Shown here piece after piece: positions 8,717-18,505 of a DNA stretch of 64,000 bases (position 1 is the first letter of the stretch; every line of letters begins with the position of its first letter). Location of the stretch: positions 248,001 to 312,000 of the forward strand of contig NZ_RQFY01000006.1 of the NCBI RefSeq assembly GCF_004769555.1, given 5' to 3'. The notes under the pieces were generated by a model, which saw nothing but the letters and a program-made list of their open reading frames with translations, did not search any database and had not been told where the DNA came from. This DNA is from Leptospira koniambonensis. Its GTDB lineage: Bacteria > Spirochaetota > Leptospiria > Leptospirales > Leptospiraceae. The position numbers and the translations under genes were made by a program.

Positions 8717-10867
8717 ATGCTAAAAGAACAAACCAGGGGATACATAGAGCTTCCTAGAGGCGGCTATTTAGTAGAAACAAGCGAGGGCTTCTTTCAGATC
8801 GGCTCTCCACCCGAGACCATCAAAGACACGATGGCCGAAAAAAAGACACCCCTGGTATTTATACTTCCTAACAAATTTTTCCACGTTGAAAAAGGGATCA
8901 GCACCGCAGAGCTTGAATTCCCAATTTACTTTAACTTCTTCTTAAGACAAAAAAAGACCACAATCATTTGTACTGCTGAACAAAAAGATCAGCTCATCAC
9001 AGTACTTAAAGAATCCTTAATGGGTCCTGAAGAGATCAATTTAGAATCTGAATATTTGGATGGTGCGGAATCTTTCGGCTTTCCTGATATGAAAGCCGAG
9101 ATGGGTTATTTCAGAGGGTATAAGGGATTAGATGATGTAGTCGACTTCCAAGTATTCGATAAAGATAATATGGTCAACCTAGGAAAGGTTTTGGTCCGTA
9201 AACTTCCTTCTGGTGATTTTAGGATTACTGATGGAACTAAAGAGACTGAGATCCCTGGAGAAGTTGGATTTAATATTAAATATGAGATCGGTCATAGACT
9301 AAAGGAACCTTTTCAAGCTCCTTTACTCGGAATTACATGTCTTGGACCTTCTCATGGATTCGATCCCGAGGATAACACTTCCGGTTTTATTATATGGTTG
9401 AATCACCAAGGTATTATGGTGGATCCACCTGTGAACTCTACAGAGTGGCTTAGGATGTCTAACGTAAATCCTAAACTGATCAACCATGTGATCCTAACTC
9501 ACTGTCACGCAGATCATGACGCAGGGACCTTCCAAAAAATTATGGAAGAAACTAAGATCACGATACACGCGACCGCAACAGTGATGGAAAGTTTTATCCG
9601 TAAATATTCTGCTCTTACTAAAATTCCTCGTAAGGAATTACTGGAACTTTTCAATTTCCAACAAATCATCATAGGAAGACCTGCGATGATCAACGGTGGA
9701 GAATTCAATTTTCATTATGCGTTACATTCTATTCCTTCTGTAGGATTCGAGTTCTTCTTCCAAGACCAATCTTTTGTATATACTTCTGATCATTTGAATG
9801 AGCCTGAAGTTCACGATAAGATGTATGAAAAGGGAGTTCTGCCTGAATCTCGCTGGAAATTTTTAAAAGAATTCCCTTGGGACAGAAGGATTATTTACCA
9901 TGAAGCAGGAATTCCTCCTCTTCACACAAGAGTTAGTTATCTGGCAAGTTTGCCTCCTGAGATCCAGGAAAAGATCACTGTATATCATATCGCAAAAACG
10001 GATATGCCTGCAGATACCAAACTGAAACTGGCCCGTTTCGGAATAGAGAACACTGTTTATCCAGAAATCACTCCTCCTAAACATATGGAGGCTTATAACC
10101 TTTTAGATATCTTAAGTCAAATTGATATTTTTAGCGGTTTCCCAATAGAGAAGGCAAAGGAATTCCTACTCATTGTTCGCGAAGAAAAATACAAACGTGG
10201 CGATCAGATCATCAAGAAGGGAACTCCTGGTGATAAATTTTATATCATCGCATCTGGAAACGTGAAGTTTGAAGGGCTTCTTGGAGATTCCGATATAGCA
10301 CCTATTAAACGATATGGGCAGTATGAATATTTCGGAGAAGCTTCTCTCGTTCTGGATCTTCCTAGAGCTGCAGACGTTTTTTCAGAAACAGATGTAGTAG
10401 CTCTTACAATAGAAAAGAATAAGTTCTTACAATTTATCAGAAATACAGATCTGAGACAAAACTTGATCCGACTGAACAGCATTCGTGATAGTAACTCTTG
10501 GAAAACACTGTTAGATTCACGCCATTTCAAAGGGCTTACAAGTCATCAGGTCACTCAATTAGAAATGATCATGAGACTTTCTAAGGTGAACAAAGGTTCA
10601 GTGCTTATCACGGAAAAAGCGTTTTACCACGAGGCATATATTATTCGTCATGGAAAAGTAAGCGTATATCAACACGGCAAAAAATTAGCTGAGTTGACCG
10701 ACGGAGATTTCGTGGGAGAGATTTACTCTATATCCAAAAAGCTGGTGTCCAATTACACGTTCCAAGCAGAATCAGAAACGGAATTGTTCTCTATTTCTCA
10801 GAACGAACTCATCCAGTACATTAAACGGAATCCCGGCGTTTACATGAGAATGAATACCGTCTACTGA
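8717..10867 (+). CDS. Metallo-beta-lactamase-fold protein fused to two cyclic-nucleotide-binding domains
   Basis: The 716-residue protein has three parts. An N-terminal region of about 190 residues has no recognised family. A metallo-beta-lactamase-fold domain (about residues 200-440) contains the metal motif HCHADHD and a later YTSDHLNEPE aspartate/histidine site. Two C-terminal cNMP-binding-like domains follow: the first includes GDQIIKKGTPGDKFYIIASG and EYFGEASLVLDLPRAA, close to a phosphate-binding cassette, and the second (about residues 605-716) is weaker. The layout suggests a cytoplasmic hydrolase whose activity is gated by cAMP or cGMP. The substrate is unknown. The downstream acyl-CoA dehydrogenase starts 14 bp later, so they probably share a transcript. 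Confidence 0.85.
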   Translation: MLKEQTRGYIELPRGGYLVETSEGFFQIGSPPETIKDTMAEKKTPLVFILPNKFFHVEKGISTAELEFPIYFNFFLRQKKTTIICTAEQKDQLITVLKESLMGPEEINLESEYLDGAESFGFPDMKAEMGYFRGYKGLDDVVDFQVFDKDNMVNLGKVLVRKLPSGDFRITDGTKETEIPGEVGFNIKYEIGHRLKEPFQAPLLGITCLGPSHGFDPEDNTSGFIIWLNHQGIMVDPPVNSTEWLRMSNVNPKLINHVILTHCHADHDAGTFQKIMEETKITIHATATVMESFIRKYSALTKIPRKELLELFNFQQIIIGRPAMINGGEFNFHYALHSIPSVGFEFFFQDQSFVYTSDHLNEPEVHDKMYEKGVLPESRWKFLKEFPWDRRIIYHEAGIPPLHTRVSYLASLPPEIQEKITVYHIAKTDMPADTKLKLARFGIENTVYPEITPPKHMEAYNLLDILSQIDIFSGFPIEKAKEFLLIVREEKYKRGDQIIKKGTPGDKFYIIASGNVKFEGLLGDSDIAPIKRYGQYEYFGEASLVLDLPRAADVFSETDVVALTIEKNKFLQFIRNTDLRQNLIRLNSIRDSNSWKTLLDSRHFKGLTSHQVTQLEMIMRLSKVNKGSVLITEKAFYHEAYIIRHGKVSVYQHGKKLAELTDGDFVGEIYSISKKLVSNYTFQAESETELFSISQNELIQYIKRNPGVYMRMNTVY

Positions 10868-10881
10868 CACGGGAGATATAA

Positions 10882-12012
10882 ATGGAAAGAGTCCTACAAT
10901 TTACTGAAGAGCATGAAGCTTTTCGTGATATGGCGCGTAAGTTTTTCGAAACTGAAGTAGCTCCTCATCATCATGAATGGGAAAAAGTCGGAATGGTTCC
11001 GAAAGAACTTTGGAAAAAAGCAGGAGCAAGCGGACTGCTTTGCCCAGACGTTCCAGAAGAATACGGTGGATCCGGCGCTGACTTCCTATATAACGTTGTT
11101 GTAATAGAAGAATCTTCCAGATCAGGGAACAGCGGATTTTTCGTATCACTTCATAACGATGTGATCGCACCATATATCAGCGCTTATGCAAACGATGAGC
11201 AAAAAAAGAGATGGTTGCCTGGTTGTTGCAGCGGAGACAGCATTTTAGCGGTTGCTATGACAGAACCTGGAGCGGGTTCTGATCTAAAAAATATCAGAAC
11301 TAGCGCCGTGGATAAAGGTGATCATTATGTGGTCAACGGTCAAAAAACATTTATTTCCAACGGACAGCTTGCAAATTTAGTAATTACGGCCGTGAAACAT
11401 GAAAACGGTACGATTTCACTTGTTATGATAGAAGAGGGGATGAAAGGTTTCGAAAGAGGTCGTAATCTCGAGAAGATCGGGTTAAAAGCTCAGGATACCT
11501 CGGAATTATACTTCAATGACGTAGTAGTTCCCAAAACGAATGTAATCGGAAAAGACGGACAAGGTTTCCGTTATTTGATGATGAAACTCGCACAAGAGCG
11601 TCTCGTATTGGCAATTGCAGCGGTTGAAGCCACTGCACTTGTTCAGAGAATGACTCTAAAATATATTAAAGAGAGGATGGCTTTCGGGAAAAAAATCGGA
11701 AGTTTTCAACACATCAAATTTCAAATGGCGGAGATGGCTACGGAACTAGAAATGTGCCGCACCTTCGTCGACAAAGTGGTTTCGGAGCACCTTGCTGGAA
11801 AAAAATTAACTGTAGAGGCTTCTATGGCTAAGTATTATTCCACTGAGATGCAAAAACGTCATACTGACCTTTGTCTCCAGTTCTTCGGAGGATACGGTTA
11901 TATGATGGAATACCCGATCGCAAGAGCGTATTTGGATGCAAGGATCCAAACGATCTACGCTGGGACCACCGAGATCATGAAAGAAATTATTGGTGGAAGT
12001 TTAGGACTCTGA
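10882..12012 (+). CDS. Acyl-CoA dehydrogenase
   Basis: The 376-residue flavoprotein has the standard family length and layout. The first signature is AVAMTEPGAGSDL (about residues 124-136, FAD and substrate contact). The second is the C-terminal QFFGGYGYMMEYPIARAYLDAR region. The catalytic glutamate is expected in YAGTTEIMKEII near the end. It oxidises an acyl-CoA to the 2-enoyl-CoA and passes electrons to electron-transfer flavoprotein. Chain-length preference cannot be judged here. A GGGAG ribosome site precedes the ATG. Leptospira depend on long-chain fatty acids as carbon source, so a beta-oxidation role is plausible. Confidence 0.93.
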   Translation: MERVLQFTEEHEAFRDMARKFFETEVAPHHHEWEKVGMVPKELWKKAGASGLLCPDVPEEYGGSGADFLYNVVVIEESSRSGNSGFFVSLHNDVIAPYISAYANDEQKKRWLPGCCSGDSILAVAMTEPGAGSDLKNIRTSAVDKGDHYVVNGQKTFISNGQLANLVITAVKHENGTISLVMIEEGMKGFERGRNLEKIGLKAQDTSELYFNDVVVPKTNVIGKDGQGFRYLMMKLAQERLVLAIAAVEATALVQRMTLKYIKERMAFGKKIGSFQHIKFQMAEMATELEMCRTFVDKVVSEHLAGKKLTVEASMAKYYSTEMQKRHTDLCLQFFGGYGYMMEYPIARAYLDARIQTIYAGTTEIMKEIIGGSLGL

Positions 12013-12046
12013 AATAAACTCGAAATAGCTATCGTCCAAGGGTAAA

Positions 12047-13267
12047 ATGGATCGAATGGCTCCTTTAAAGAGTATAGTTAGGCGGTGTATTAGGTATACC
12101 GCCTTCCTTATTTTAGCTTCTTCTGTATATTTCATCCCAGTTTCTTCTGCAGAAGCACAGGTAACATGTTTACCTCCTTCTTCCGGAAACAATGTCTGTA
12201 GTATAATTCCTGCCTCCACAGTGTCTCAGTTCAACGGTTTGGAAGAAACCATTCGCAAAGAATACCTGAATGAGCTCACCAAGTCTATGGCGGATGCTTC
12301 CGTTCTCGCAAATATCAACTCATCCATGATGGGACCAGGGACAATCAATCGTTTCCAAGTGGGAGCGGGCCTTGGAGTCGCTGGAGTCCAAAAAGATGAT
12401 ATCAATATTCAATATGGTGATATTGCTATTCCTAAGTTCCCGAATGTAGGAGCTTCGATCAACCCTGGAGCAATGGTAGGTGTGAACCTAGGCTGGTTGC
12501 TTGGGCAGGGACCTTCTGACCAACCGGATAAAAATGATCAGAATAAGGATTCTAATAGGTCCTTCTTGCATAGGATCAATATTTATGCTCACGGATTCCA
12601 GGGTAATATTGCTAACGGAGATATAAAATCTCTGAGTGATTCAACTTCCAAGGACTTATCCATGTCCGGGAATGTAAACAGTTTCGGTGTAACTGTCAGA
12701 TTCCAAATTGCTAGAGAAAGATATACTAAGTTAGACTTCTTCGGATTTACTGGAATTAGTTTGGGGATCGGTTTCCACAGAAAATGGGAAGAGATCAATA
12801 TGAACTATCATCCAAGTGGAACAGATGCAGTTAAAGTTGAGTTTGGTCCTGCAACTGGTAAATGGGATGCGGATGTTAATTTCGCTTATCAATCTAAAGT
12901 TCAGTCTGTTCCTGTAGATATTAGAACTGGAGTTCGCCTCTTCTATTTTTTAACCTTATTTGCGGGAGCAGGTATTTCTAATAATACTGGATATACCAAA
13001 TTGAACTTGGGAGTAAGTGGGCCTCTCTATCTGGCTCTGGATCCTAATGCATCCGGTCTTCCTCCTCAGGTTATCCAACAGATGAATGGTAACGCAGGTG
13101 GTACATTATCCTTAAGGACCAGTGGTTCTGCTGATGTTAGGACTCAGATGAACTATTTCGTGGGTGGTTTCGAATTGAACATATTGATGTTCAAGGTATT
13201 GGCAGAAGCTATGGCTACTGATGATAAGATCTATTCTGCGAACCTAGGTATTAAGTTCGCGCTTTAA
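12047..13267 (+). CDS. Predicted secreted or outer-membrane protein, function unknown
   Basis: The 406-residue protein begins with a basic stretch and a hydrophobic segment (about residues 15-30) ending in SSAEAQ, a likely signal-peptidase I site. The mature part is rich in glycine, asparagine and alternating hydrophobic residues (for example the GAGLGVAG and FGFTGISLGIGF segments). This pattern suits a beta-barrel or beta-rich surface protein, and it ends in an amphipathic strand AKIKFAL-like (NLGIKFAL). The start at 12047 is supported by an AAGGG site six bases upstream. It is followed by a clear hairpin terminator, so transcription ends here. I do not recognise the family with confidence. 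Confidence 0.7.
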   Translation: MDRMAPLKSIVRRCIRYTAFLILASSVYFIPVSSAEAQVTCLPPSSGNNVCSIIPASTVSQFNGLEETIRKEYLNELTKSMADASVLANINSSMMGPGTINRFQVGAGLGVAGVQKDDINIQYGDIAIPKFPNVGASINPGAMVGVNLGWLLGQGPSDQPDKNDQNKDSNRSFLHRINIYAHGFQGNIANGDIKSLSDSTSKDLSMSGNVNSFGVTVRFQIARERYTKLDFFGFTGISLGIGFHRKWEEINMNYHPSGTDAVKVEFGPATGKWDADVNFAYQSKVQSVPVDIRTGVRLFYFLTLFAGAGISNNTGYTKLNLGVSGPLYLALDPNASGLPPQVIQQMNGNAGGTLSLRTSGSADVRTQMNYFVGGFELNILMFKVLAEAMATDDKIYSANLGIKFAL

Positions 13268-13276
13268 AAATAGTTC

Positions 13277-13298
13277 TAAGCCCGGGGAATCGGGCTTA
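13277..13298 (+). terminator. Rho-independent terminator after the secreted-protein gene
   Basis: TAAGCCCG at 13277-13284 and CGGGCTTA at 13291-13298 form a perfect 8-bp stem with a six-base loop. A T-rich tract (CTATTTCTTTTATTTTT) follows downstream. It begins about 10 bases after the preceding stop codon. Confidence 0.85.
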
Positions 13299-13432
13299 CT
13301 ATTTCTTTTATTTTTATTATAAGCTTATCGAAAAAAGGCACGCCTTTTGCAATATTGTCAGTAGAATGCAAAAGCTTGGATTTAACTAGATATAATGTTC
13401 AGGAATTCAGCATTTAGCATCAAAGGTATCCG

Positions 13433-14041
13433 ATGATCACTACTCCAGGAAAACCTCTACATCTCTCTTGTATCCCTAGGGGCGAGGCTTATGCTCTAAA
13501 GGTCAATATTTCCAAAAACGAGATAGGGATCATTTATAGGGTCACGGCTGTTCTATATGTCCATGGTTGGAATATAGAAGAGGCAATTGCCGAAACCTCC
13601 ATGGATGGTTATATCCAAGATATCTTTATAGTGAAACGTATTGATGGCGCACCTATGACGGACGAACATCTGAATGCGATCCACGCGGATCTTCACGACC
13701 TATTTTATGGTGGAATGTCCGTAATGAACTATTTAGCAAACCATCCTGAAAAGATGGAAAGTTTAAGAGCCAAGGTGGAGATTGCTCCTGAAATTTTCCT
13801 GTTCAATTCAGAGATCAGCGATTCCACAGTGATGGACCTCAGAATGGAAGATAGACCTGGTATTTTATTTGAGATCTCTCAGATCTTATTTTTATTCGGA
13901 GTGGATATTTTATCCTTTAAAGCAGTAACGGATTCAGGCCAGGTAAGAGATACATTCTTGCTTAGACTAGAGAATGGATCCAAGCTGAATGAAGATCTTC
14001 ATTTTATTAGATTAAAAGAAGCGTTAAACGCAGTTCTTTAA
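13433..14041 (+). CDS. Tandem ACT-domain protein
   Basis: The 202-residue protein carries two ACT-like regulatory domains. The first (about residues 20-75) includes KNEIGIIYRVTAVLYVHGWN followed by IEEA. The second (about residues 135-195) includes MEDRPGILFEISQILFLFGV followed by DILSFKA. Both show the DRPGLL-beta-alpha-beta pattern seen in the GlnD uridylyltransferase C-terminus and in amino-acid sensors. No catalytic domain is attached, so it probably binds a small ligand such as an amino acid and regulates a partner. Its stop overlaps the end of the convergent MFS gene by four bases. An AAAGG site lies before the ATG. Confidence 0.85.
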   Translation: MITTPGKPLHLSCIPRGEAYALKVNISKNEIGIIYRVTAVLYVHGWNIEEAIAETSMDGYIQDIFIVKRIDGAPMTDEHLNAIHADLHDLFYGGMSVMNYLANHPEKMESLRAKVEIAPEIFLFNSEISDSTVMDLRMEDRPGILFEISQILFLFGVDILSFKAVTDSGQVRDTFLLRLENGSKLNEDLHFIRLKEALNAVL

Positions 14042-15357
14042 TTTTTAGGAGCAGGCTGTTTTACAAACAGGAATAATCCTAAAAATACAAAACTTAAGAT
14101 CCCTGATAACAAAAAGGAAACCTGAGGGCCTTTCTGGGAATATACCACACTGAATAATATCGGAGAGATCCCTCGACCGAAAGATCCTAAACTTCTTAAG
14201 ATCCCTAAATTTTTTCCCTGCTCACTTGGAGAAGAGAATAAGGATACGATAGAAGATACAGTAGGATTTAAGAATGCACTTCCCATTGCTAAAAATGTCA
14301 ATGCTACGAATAATAGAAATGTAGATTGTTCAGAAGCAATCACTGACGTACTCGAAAAATATAAGAAAGAAAATCCGAATATTAAAAATACAGAAGCAAG
14401 AAGTCCTACCTTCTTTTCAGGAACTTTTCCGCTAATTCTGCGAATAATTCCACCTTGTACGAATACGATGATGAGTCCTATATAAACAAAAGTGTAACCT
14501 ATACTTACCGGTTTATACCCTAAGAACTGATCCAAATAAAAGTTAAGTGAAAACTCAAATCCAGAGAAGAACAATAGGAAGTATAAATTTAGAAAACCTA
14601 AATACATGATCTCTTTGGAGCCTAGATCAAAAACTCCTAATGCAGGATGAATTCTTCCTGTAGATTTTTTACGCAAATTATGAGGAAGAGTTTCTCTGAA
14701 TCTAAAAAGTATTAAGAGTAAATTTACAAAAGACGCAGCAGTTGCCATTAGAGCAACAGAAGGGAAGATAGTCATCTTATCCAATGGTAAAAAGGGAAGA
14801 AGATAAGAAGGATCGGTATGAGCTAAAATTCCGCCGATGGATGGACCTGCGATAAATCCGAGACCGATCCCGGCTCCAACCATTCCCATTCCTTTAGTAC
14901 GATCTTGTTCGGAAGTGGAATCCGCCATCGCAGCAGTTGCTACGGAAACATTCCCTCCCATAAGACCTGTGATGAGCCTTGATAGAACGAATAAGGAAAA
15001 ACTTCCTGAGAATAACCAAACTAGGTAACCTAAAAAACTACCAGTGCATGTAAAAACTAAAACTGGTCTACGTCCTGTGCTATCTGAAAGTTTTCCCCAA
15101 ATAGGTGAGAACAAAAATTGAAGAATAGAATATAAACTGGCTACGATCCCACCAAAGAGCGCTACGAAAAGTTTCCAGTCGCTTGTTCTTCCATCTAAAA
15201 TGCGGGAAGTCCAACCAGCTAAAAGATCCAGGACTGGATCTCCCGCCTGAGCCAAGAAATGATTTAGAGTTTCTGGAAAGATAGGGAAGATGAGGGAAAA
15301 TCCCATCATGTCAATGAAGACTGTAAGTATTAATATGAAGGATTGTTTCCTCATCAT
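14038..15357 (-). CDS. MFS transporter
   Basis: The 439-residue membrane protein has about twelve hydrophobic segments. The MFS motif A is visible in the loop between helices 2 and 3 (GKLSDSTGRRPVL, about residues 89-101). A motif-C-like glycine-rich stretch follows in helix 5 (GAGIGLGFIAGPSIGG). The overall pattern fits the TetA/drug-resistance branch of proton antiporters. Substrate is unknown. The gene is convergent with the ACT-domain gene with a four-base 3' overlap, so no terminator can fit between them and antisense effects are possible. Confidence 0.9.
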   Translation of the reverse strand: MMRKQSFILILTVFIDMMGFSLIFPIFPETLNHFLAQAGDPVLDLLAGWTSRILDGRTSDWKLFVALFGGIVASLYSILQFLFSPIWGKLSDSTGRRPVLVFTCTGSFLGYLVWLFSGSFSLFVLSRLITGLMGGNVSVATAAMADSTSEQDRTKGMGMVGAGIGLGFIAGPSIGGILAHTDPSYLLPFLPLDKMTIFPSVALMATAASFVNLLLILFRFRETLPHNLRKKSTGRIHPALGVFDLGSKEIMYLGFLNLYFLLFFSGFEFSLNFYLDQFLGYKPVSIGYTFVYIGLIIVFVQGGIIRRISGKVPEKKVGLLASVFLIFGFSFLYFSSTSVIASEQSTFLLFVALTFLAMGSAFLNPTVSSIVSLFSSPSEQGKNLGILRSLGSFGRGISPILFSVVYSQKGPQVSFLLSGILSFVFLGLFLFVKQPAPKN

Positions 15358-15451
15358 GGGTGGCCTGAATAAGATGAGGCCTAGTATCCGGGACCCTGTT
15401 TGTTTGTCCCGAATTTTTCTAGGAGATGACTTTTATCAAATTTTCAGAATT

Positions 15452-15805
15452 TTACTTTTTAGTAAGCTTTTTCAGCTCTTCTAAAGCGGACTTAGCCTTT
15501 GTTTTAAAATCTTCCGGAAGAGCTTCGTCGATTTGTGCTGAAATTTTTTCGAAATTCTCTTTGAGCTGATTGATCACAGCTTTAGAACTTTCGTTTGCAT
15601 TCAGCAGTTTGTCCTGAGCGTCGCCTACAGTTTTCTGGATCAGGTCCCTGAGCCTATTTGCTTGTTCCGATTGGTTCTGTGCTCCCTTGCTCTTTAAGTC
15701 CTGGTAGGCATGGTCTAGGTCGGTAAGGCTTTGTTTTAGTTTATCTTCTCCGGATTGAAATAATGCGATTCCGGCGTTTAGGATGTCCATTAGAGATTTT
15801 TCCAT
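15452..15805 (-). CDS. Phasin-like helical protein
   Basis: The 117-residue protein is almost entirely alpha-helical and rich in Lys, Glu, Gln and Ala, with a coiled-coil pattern from about residue 20 to 100. The Met-Asp-Ile-Leu-Asn-Ala-Gly start and the C-terminal LKKLTKK are typical of the phasin-related (PhaF-like) proteins found across bacteria. Such proteins coat polyhydroxyalkanoate granules or act as general coiled-coil scaffolds. No PHA synthase is in this window, so granule binding is only one possibility. It is a single gene between the MFS and bifunctional-nuclease genes. Confidence 0.65.
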   Translation of the reverse strand: MEKSLMDILNAGIALFQSGEDKLKQSLTDLDHAYQDLKSKGAQNQSEQANRLRDLIQKTVGDAQDKLLNANESSKAVINQLKENFEKISAQIDEALPEDFKTKAKSALEELKKLTKK

Positions 15806-15902
15806 GATTGTTGCTCCGAGGGAACCAAGGATACAGAAGGAAAGGACTTAGGTCCAGTATGTTCGGAGGAAAAATCCGATTTTTTACTGATTTGAAAAGA
15901 AA

Positions 15903-16478
15903 TTAGGAGGGGTTTTCCAGAAGTTTACGGATCTGGTCCCTGATCTTTGCTGCGGTCTCGTAATCCTCAGCTTTTAGAGCATTGTCTAGAGAATCTTGTA
16001 GGATCTCCAACTGGGACTTAGGAAGCTGAGAAATTTTTTCTTTTCCGATGGTTTCACCAGGGATCTCGTCGTCTTTCATTACGATCCCAGCTTCTTCGAT
16101 GACTTTTTTTGCCAGATAAATAGGAGCATTCGCGCGAAGAGCAAGTGCAATTGAGTCACTCGGTCTTGCATCTAGAACGATTAATTCCTCGTCTTTACGT
16201 AGAGTGATCTTTGCGTAGAAAGTATTATCTATAATTTCTTCGATTGCGATTTTTACGATCTGCACTCCCAGAGTGGTGAGTAGAATTGTCATTAGATCGT
16301 GTGTCATCGGTCTAGGAGGTTTTGTACCTTCTAAAACGGAAGTGATAGAATGTGTTTCTAAAGGACCAATAAAAATCGGAACAACTCTCTGATCCGAATC
16401 GTCTTTCGCCTTCAAAAATACGGCAAAGCCCACATTCGTGAGAGAGATATTATATATGGTCGCTTCCAAAAGATCCAT
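15903..16478 (-). CDS. Bifunctional nuclease-domain (DUF151) protein with UVR motif
   Basis: The 191-residue protein has an N-terminal bifunctional-nuclease domain (about residues 1-135). It shows the family stretches VVPIFIGPLETHSI, RPMTHDLMTILLTTLG and the DARPSDSIALALR core. The C-terminus (about residues 155-188) is a UvrB/UvrC-type motif, DNALKAEDYETAAKIRDQIR. This pairing is common in bacteria. The domain has been reported to have RNase/DNase activity in plants and bacteria, and the UVR motif mediates protein contacts. It is expected to be cytoplasmic. The start is clear, with the family's characteristic short N-terminus. Confidence 0.92.
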   Translation of the reverse strand: MDLLEATIYNISLTNVGFAVFLKAKDDSDQRVVPIFIGPLETHSITSVLEGTKPPRPMTHDLMTILLTTLGVQIVKIAIEEIIDNTFYAKITLRKDEELIVLDARPSDSIALALRANAPIYLAKKVIEEAGIVMKDDEIPGETIGKEKISQLPKSQLEILQDSLDNALKAEDYETAAKIRDQIRKLLENPS

Positions 16479-16538
16479 TTCCTAGTATTTGAACCTATCT
16501 TTCGTTTCCCGAAATGTCAAGCGTTCTAAACCTGGGGC

Positions 16539-18416
16539 TCAAGTCGAGTCCAATCCTTTGATCCAGGAGTCAATTTCCGAGCACATTTCTTTCACCACCG
16601 GCATGTGGAAAACGATACCTAAGTGACCCTGCTCGTACGAAAGAATCTTATTTTTTTTGTGAGGAAGTGCAGCAAGATCATTCTCGATTGTCTCACTCGG
16701 AACAACTTTGTCAACGGAACCCAAAACTGAAAAAAGTGGGATCTGCAGATTTTTTTGGAGCGCAGTATAATCCAAAGTTCCGTCGTAGGAAAGAAAAGAT
16801 CTGTCTTGGCTCAATTGAGATCTTAAAAATTGAAGAACTACTTTTGTAGATTCTTCGCAGAAAATATCCTCGATCAAAAAATACCATTCAGGAGGAGAGA
16901 TCTGTTTGTATCCTACGAAGTCTCTTAAATTTACAACTTTTGCATGAAGATCAAAAGAAACTGCTCTCAAAGAAGAATGTAATCCTAAAAGAAATTTGAA
17001 AAACTTATTTAGATCCACAGTGGGAAGAGTTGTCTGCAAAGAAAAAGAAGTCAGATCAAAAAGAAAATCGGAGATCGTTTTAGAAGGAACCAATTTCAGT
17101 CCCATCTTTAGAATGTCCAGGCCGGGGATCTGAGCCTGTAATCTCACAAAATTCGGAGAAGTGATAGAAACAATCCCTGAGATCAATTCCTTAGGATCCA
17201 GAAGTGGAACTGTAGGATTCGGTTTACGTTTTACGATCTCTTCGTAAGCGGAGCAATAAAAGCGAGGGATCATTCCCCCCATACTATGTCCAACTACTAC
17301 AAGTTGTTCATTTGGAAAATTCTCTTTGATCCAGTTTAGAACTGCTGGAAAATCTTCTTGGATAAAATCATCAACAGTCCAGCCTTCTCGAATACCGAAA
17401 AGTGGTAGGGTCCTTCTGGATCTTCCCCGCATATCCATTGAGAAAACTCTATAACCATGGCGGAGTGATAACTCTCTGGCAACCTTGTCCATTACGGACC
17501 TTCTGCAAAAAAAACCAGGGATAAGAAGAAGGTTCTTACCAGTATCATTCCTTTCCTTAGGTTCGAAACGTTTCAAACTGACAGAGTATCCATCCCCAGA
17601 GGGGATTAGAAAACTCGCGTCCAAACGGTAGGACCTTTGGTAGGTATGAGAATCGAATACGATTGTAGTAACAGGTTCGTTTTGGCCGAAACCTCTGGTG
17701 TAAAATAGATGTTTTGCTCTGGAATGAAGATCTGACTTTTCGATATTCTTACGTGCGTAATATGGATCTCCTTTTAGATCCATCTCCTTGGAGATCACAA
17801 AGTCCACTACATCGTAAAGACTGTATAATTGCTGGCGAACTTCTTCTTCCTGTTCGGGACTCATATTGTCCCTGCGGATCCCCCATAACATACCGATTGG
17901 AAAACCCTTAACGAACAATGGAATGCCCGCAGCATAGTTCATGGTTTTGGTAAGAAGTTGTTTTAAGTTGGGATGGACCCTTTCATCGTCAAGGCTATGG
18001 AAATAAACTTCTGGCCTTGCTTTCTTTTCTACAGAAAGAATTGCTTCTCTTAAATACTTAGCAGAAAGATTTCCTGGATCTTGGATAGAGATCGGGATTG
18101 TATTTCGGATGAAGTCCTCGATACTTTGGAGACCGATTCGATCAGTCACCTGTTTCATTCTGAAATGGGTAGAAGATGCTACGATCTTCAGGTTTTTATC
18201 TTGGATCGCCTCGAAAATTGCATATTGGAATACAGGTTTTCCATTCGGAAGGGTCATGGAGACCATCTTGTTTACGAATGCAGTCCAAACTTTTTGGAGA
18301 AATAAGTTCGTACTTTCAGAAAGTGGAAAGATATAAATATCTTCCGCTCCCACCGTATAAGCGCCCCCTTTCCTGCGGGGCTTGGGGTTGACCTTTCGGG
18401 CTAGGGTCTGGTCCAT
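16539..18416 (-). CDS. Alpha/beta hydrolase with N-terminal GAF-like region
   Basis: The 625-residue protein is larger than a simple hydrolase. The first 230 residues look like a GAF-type sensory fold (for example GIPLFVKGFPIGMLWGIRRD). The alpha/beta hydrolase begins near residue 290. Its oxyanion region is LLLIPGFFCRRS, the nucleophile elbow is GHSMGG with the active serine in the centre, and the late histidine is probably in EQGHLGIVFH. There is no signal peptide, so it should be cytoplasmic or membrane-associated. It is likely an esterase or lipase under sensory control, substrate unknown. It is separated by 60 bp from the nuclease-domain gene on the same strand. Confidence 0.85.
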   Translation of the reverse strand: MDQTLARKVNPKPRRKGGAYTVGAEDIYIFPLSESTNLFLQKVWTAFVNKMVSMTLPNGKPVFQYAIFEAIQDKNLKIVASSTHFRMKQVTDRIGLQSIEDFIRNTIPISIQDPGNLSAKYLREAILSVEKKARPEVYFHSLDDERVHPNLKQLLTKTMNYAAGIPLFVKGFPIGMLWGIRRDNMSPEQEEEVRQQLYSLYDVVDFVISKEMDLKGDPYYARKNIEKSDLHSRAKHLFYTRGFGQNEPVTTIVFDSHTYQRSYRLDASFLIPSGDGYSVSLKRFEPKERNDTGKNLLLIPGFFCRRSVMDKVARELSLRHGYRVFSMDMRGRSRRTLPLFGIREGWTVDDFIQEDFPAVLNWIKENFPNEQLVVVGHSMGGMIPRFYCSAYEEIVKRKPNPTVPLLDPKELISGIVSITSPNFVRLQAQIPGLDILKMGLKLVPSKTISDFLFDLTSFSLQTTLPTVDLNKFFKFLLGLHSSLRAVSFDLHAKVVNLRDFVGYKQISPPEWYFLIEDIFCEESTKVVLQFLRSQLSQDRSFLSYDGTLDYTALQKNLQIPLFSVLGSVDKVVPSETIENDLAALPHKKNKILSYEQGHLGIVFHMPVVKEMCSEIDSWIKGLDST

Positions 18417-18505
18417 TGTTTAAGTTTCCATTTCGCCCTTTACTCTGGCAATCTGGAATTCTGGCTAATTTTGGCCCGAAATTTAGAAAAATCGGGAAGA
18501 AATTT

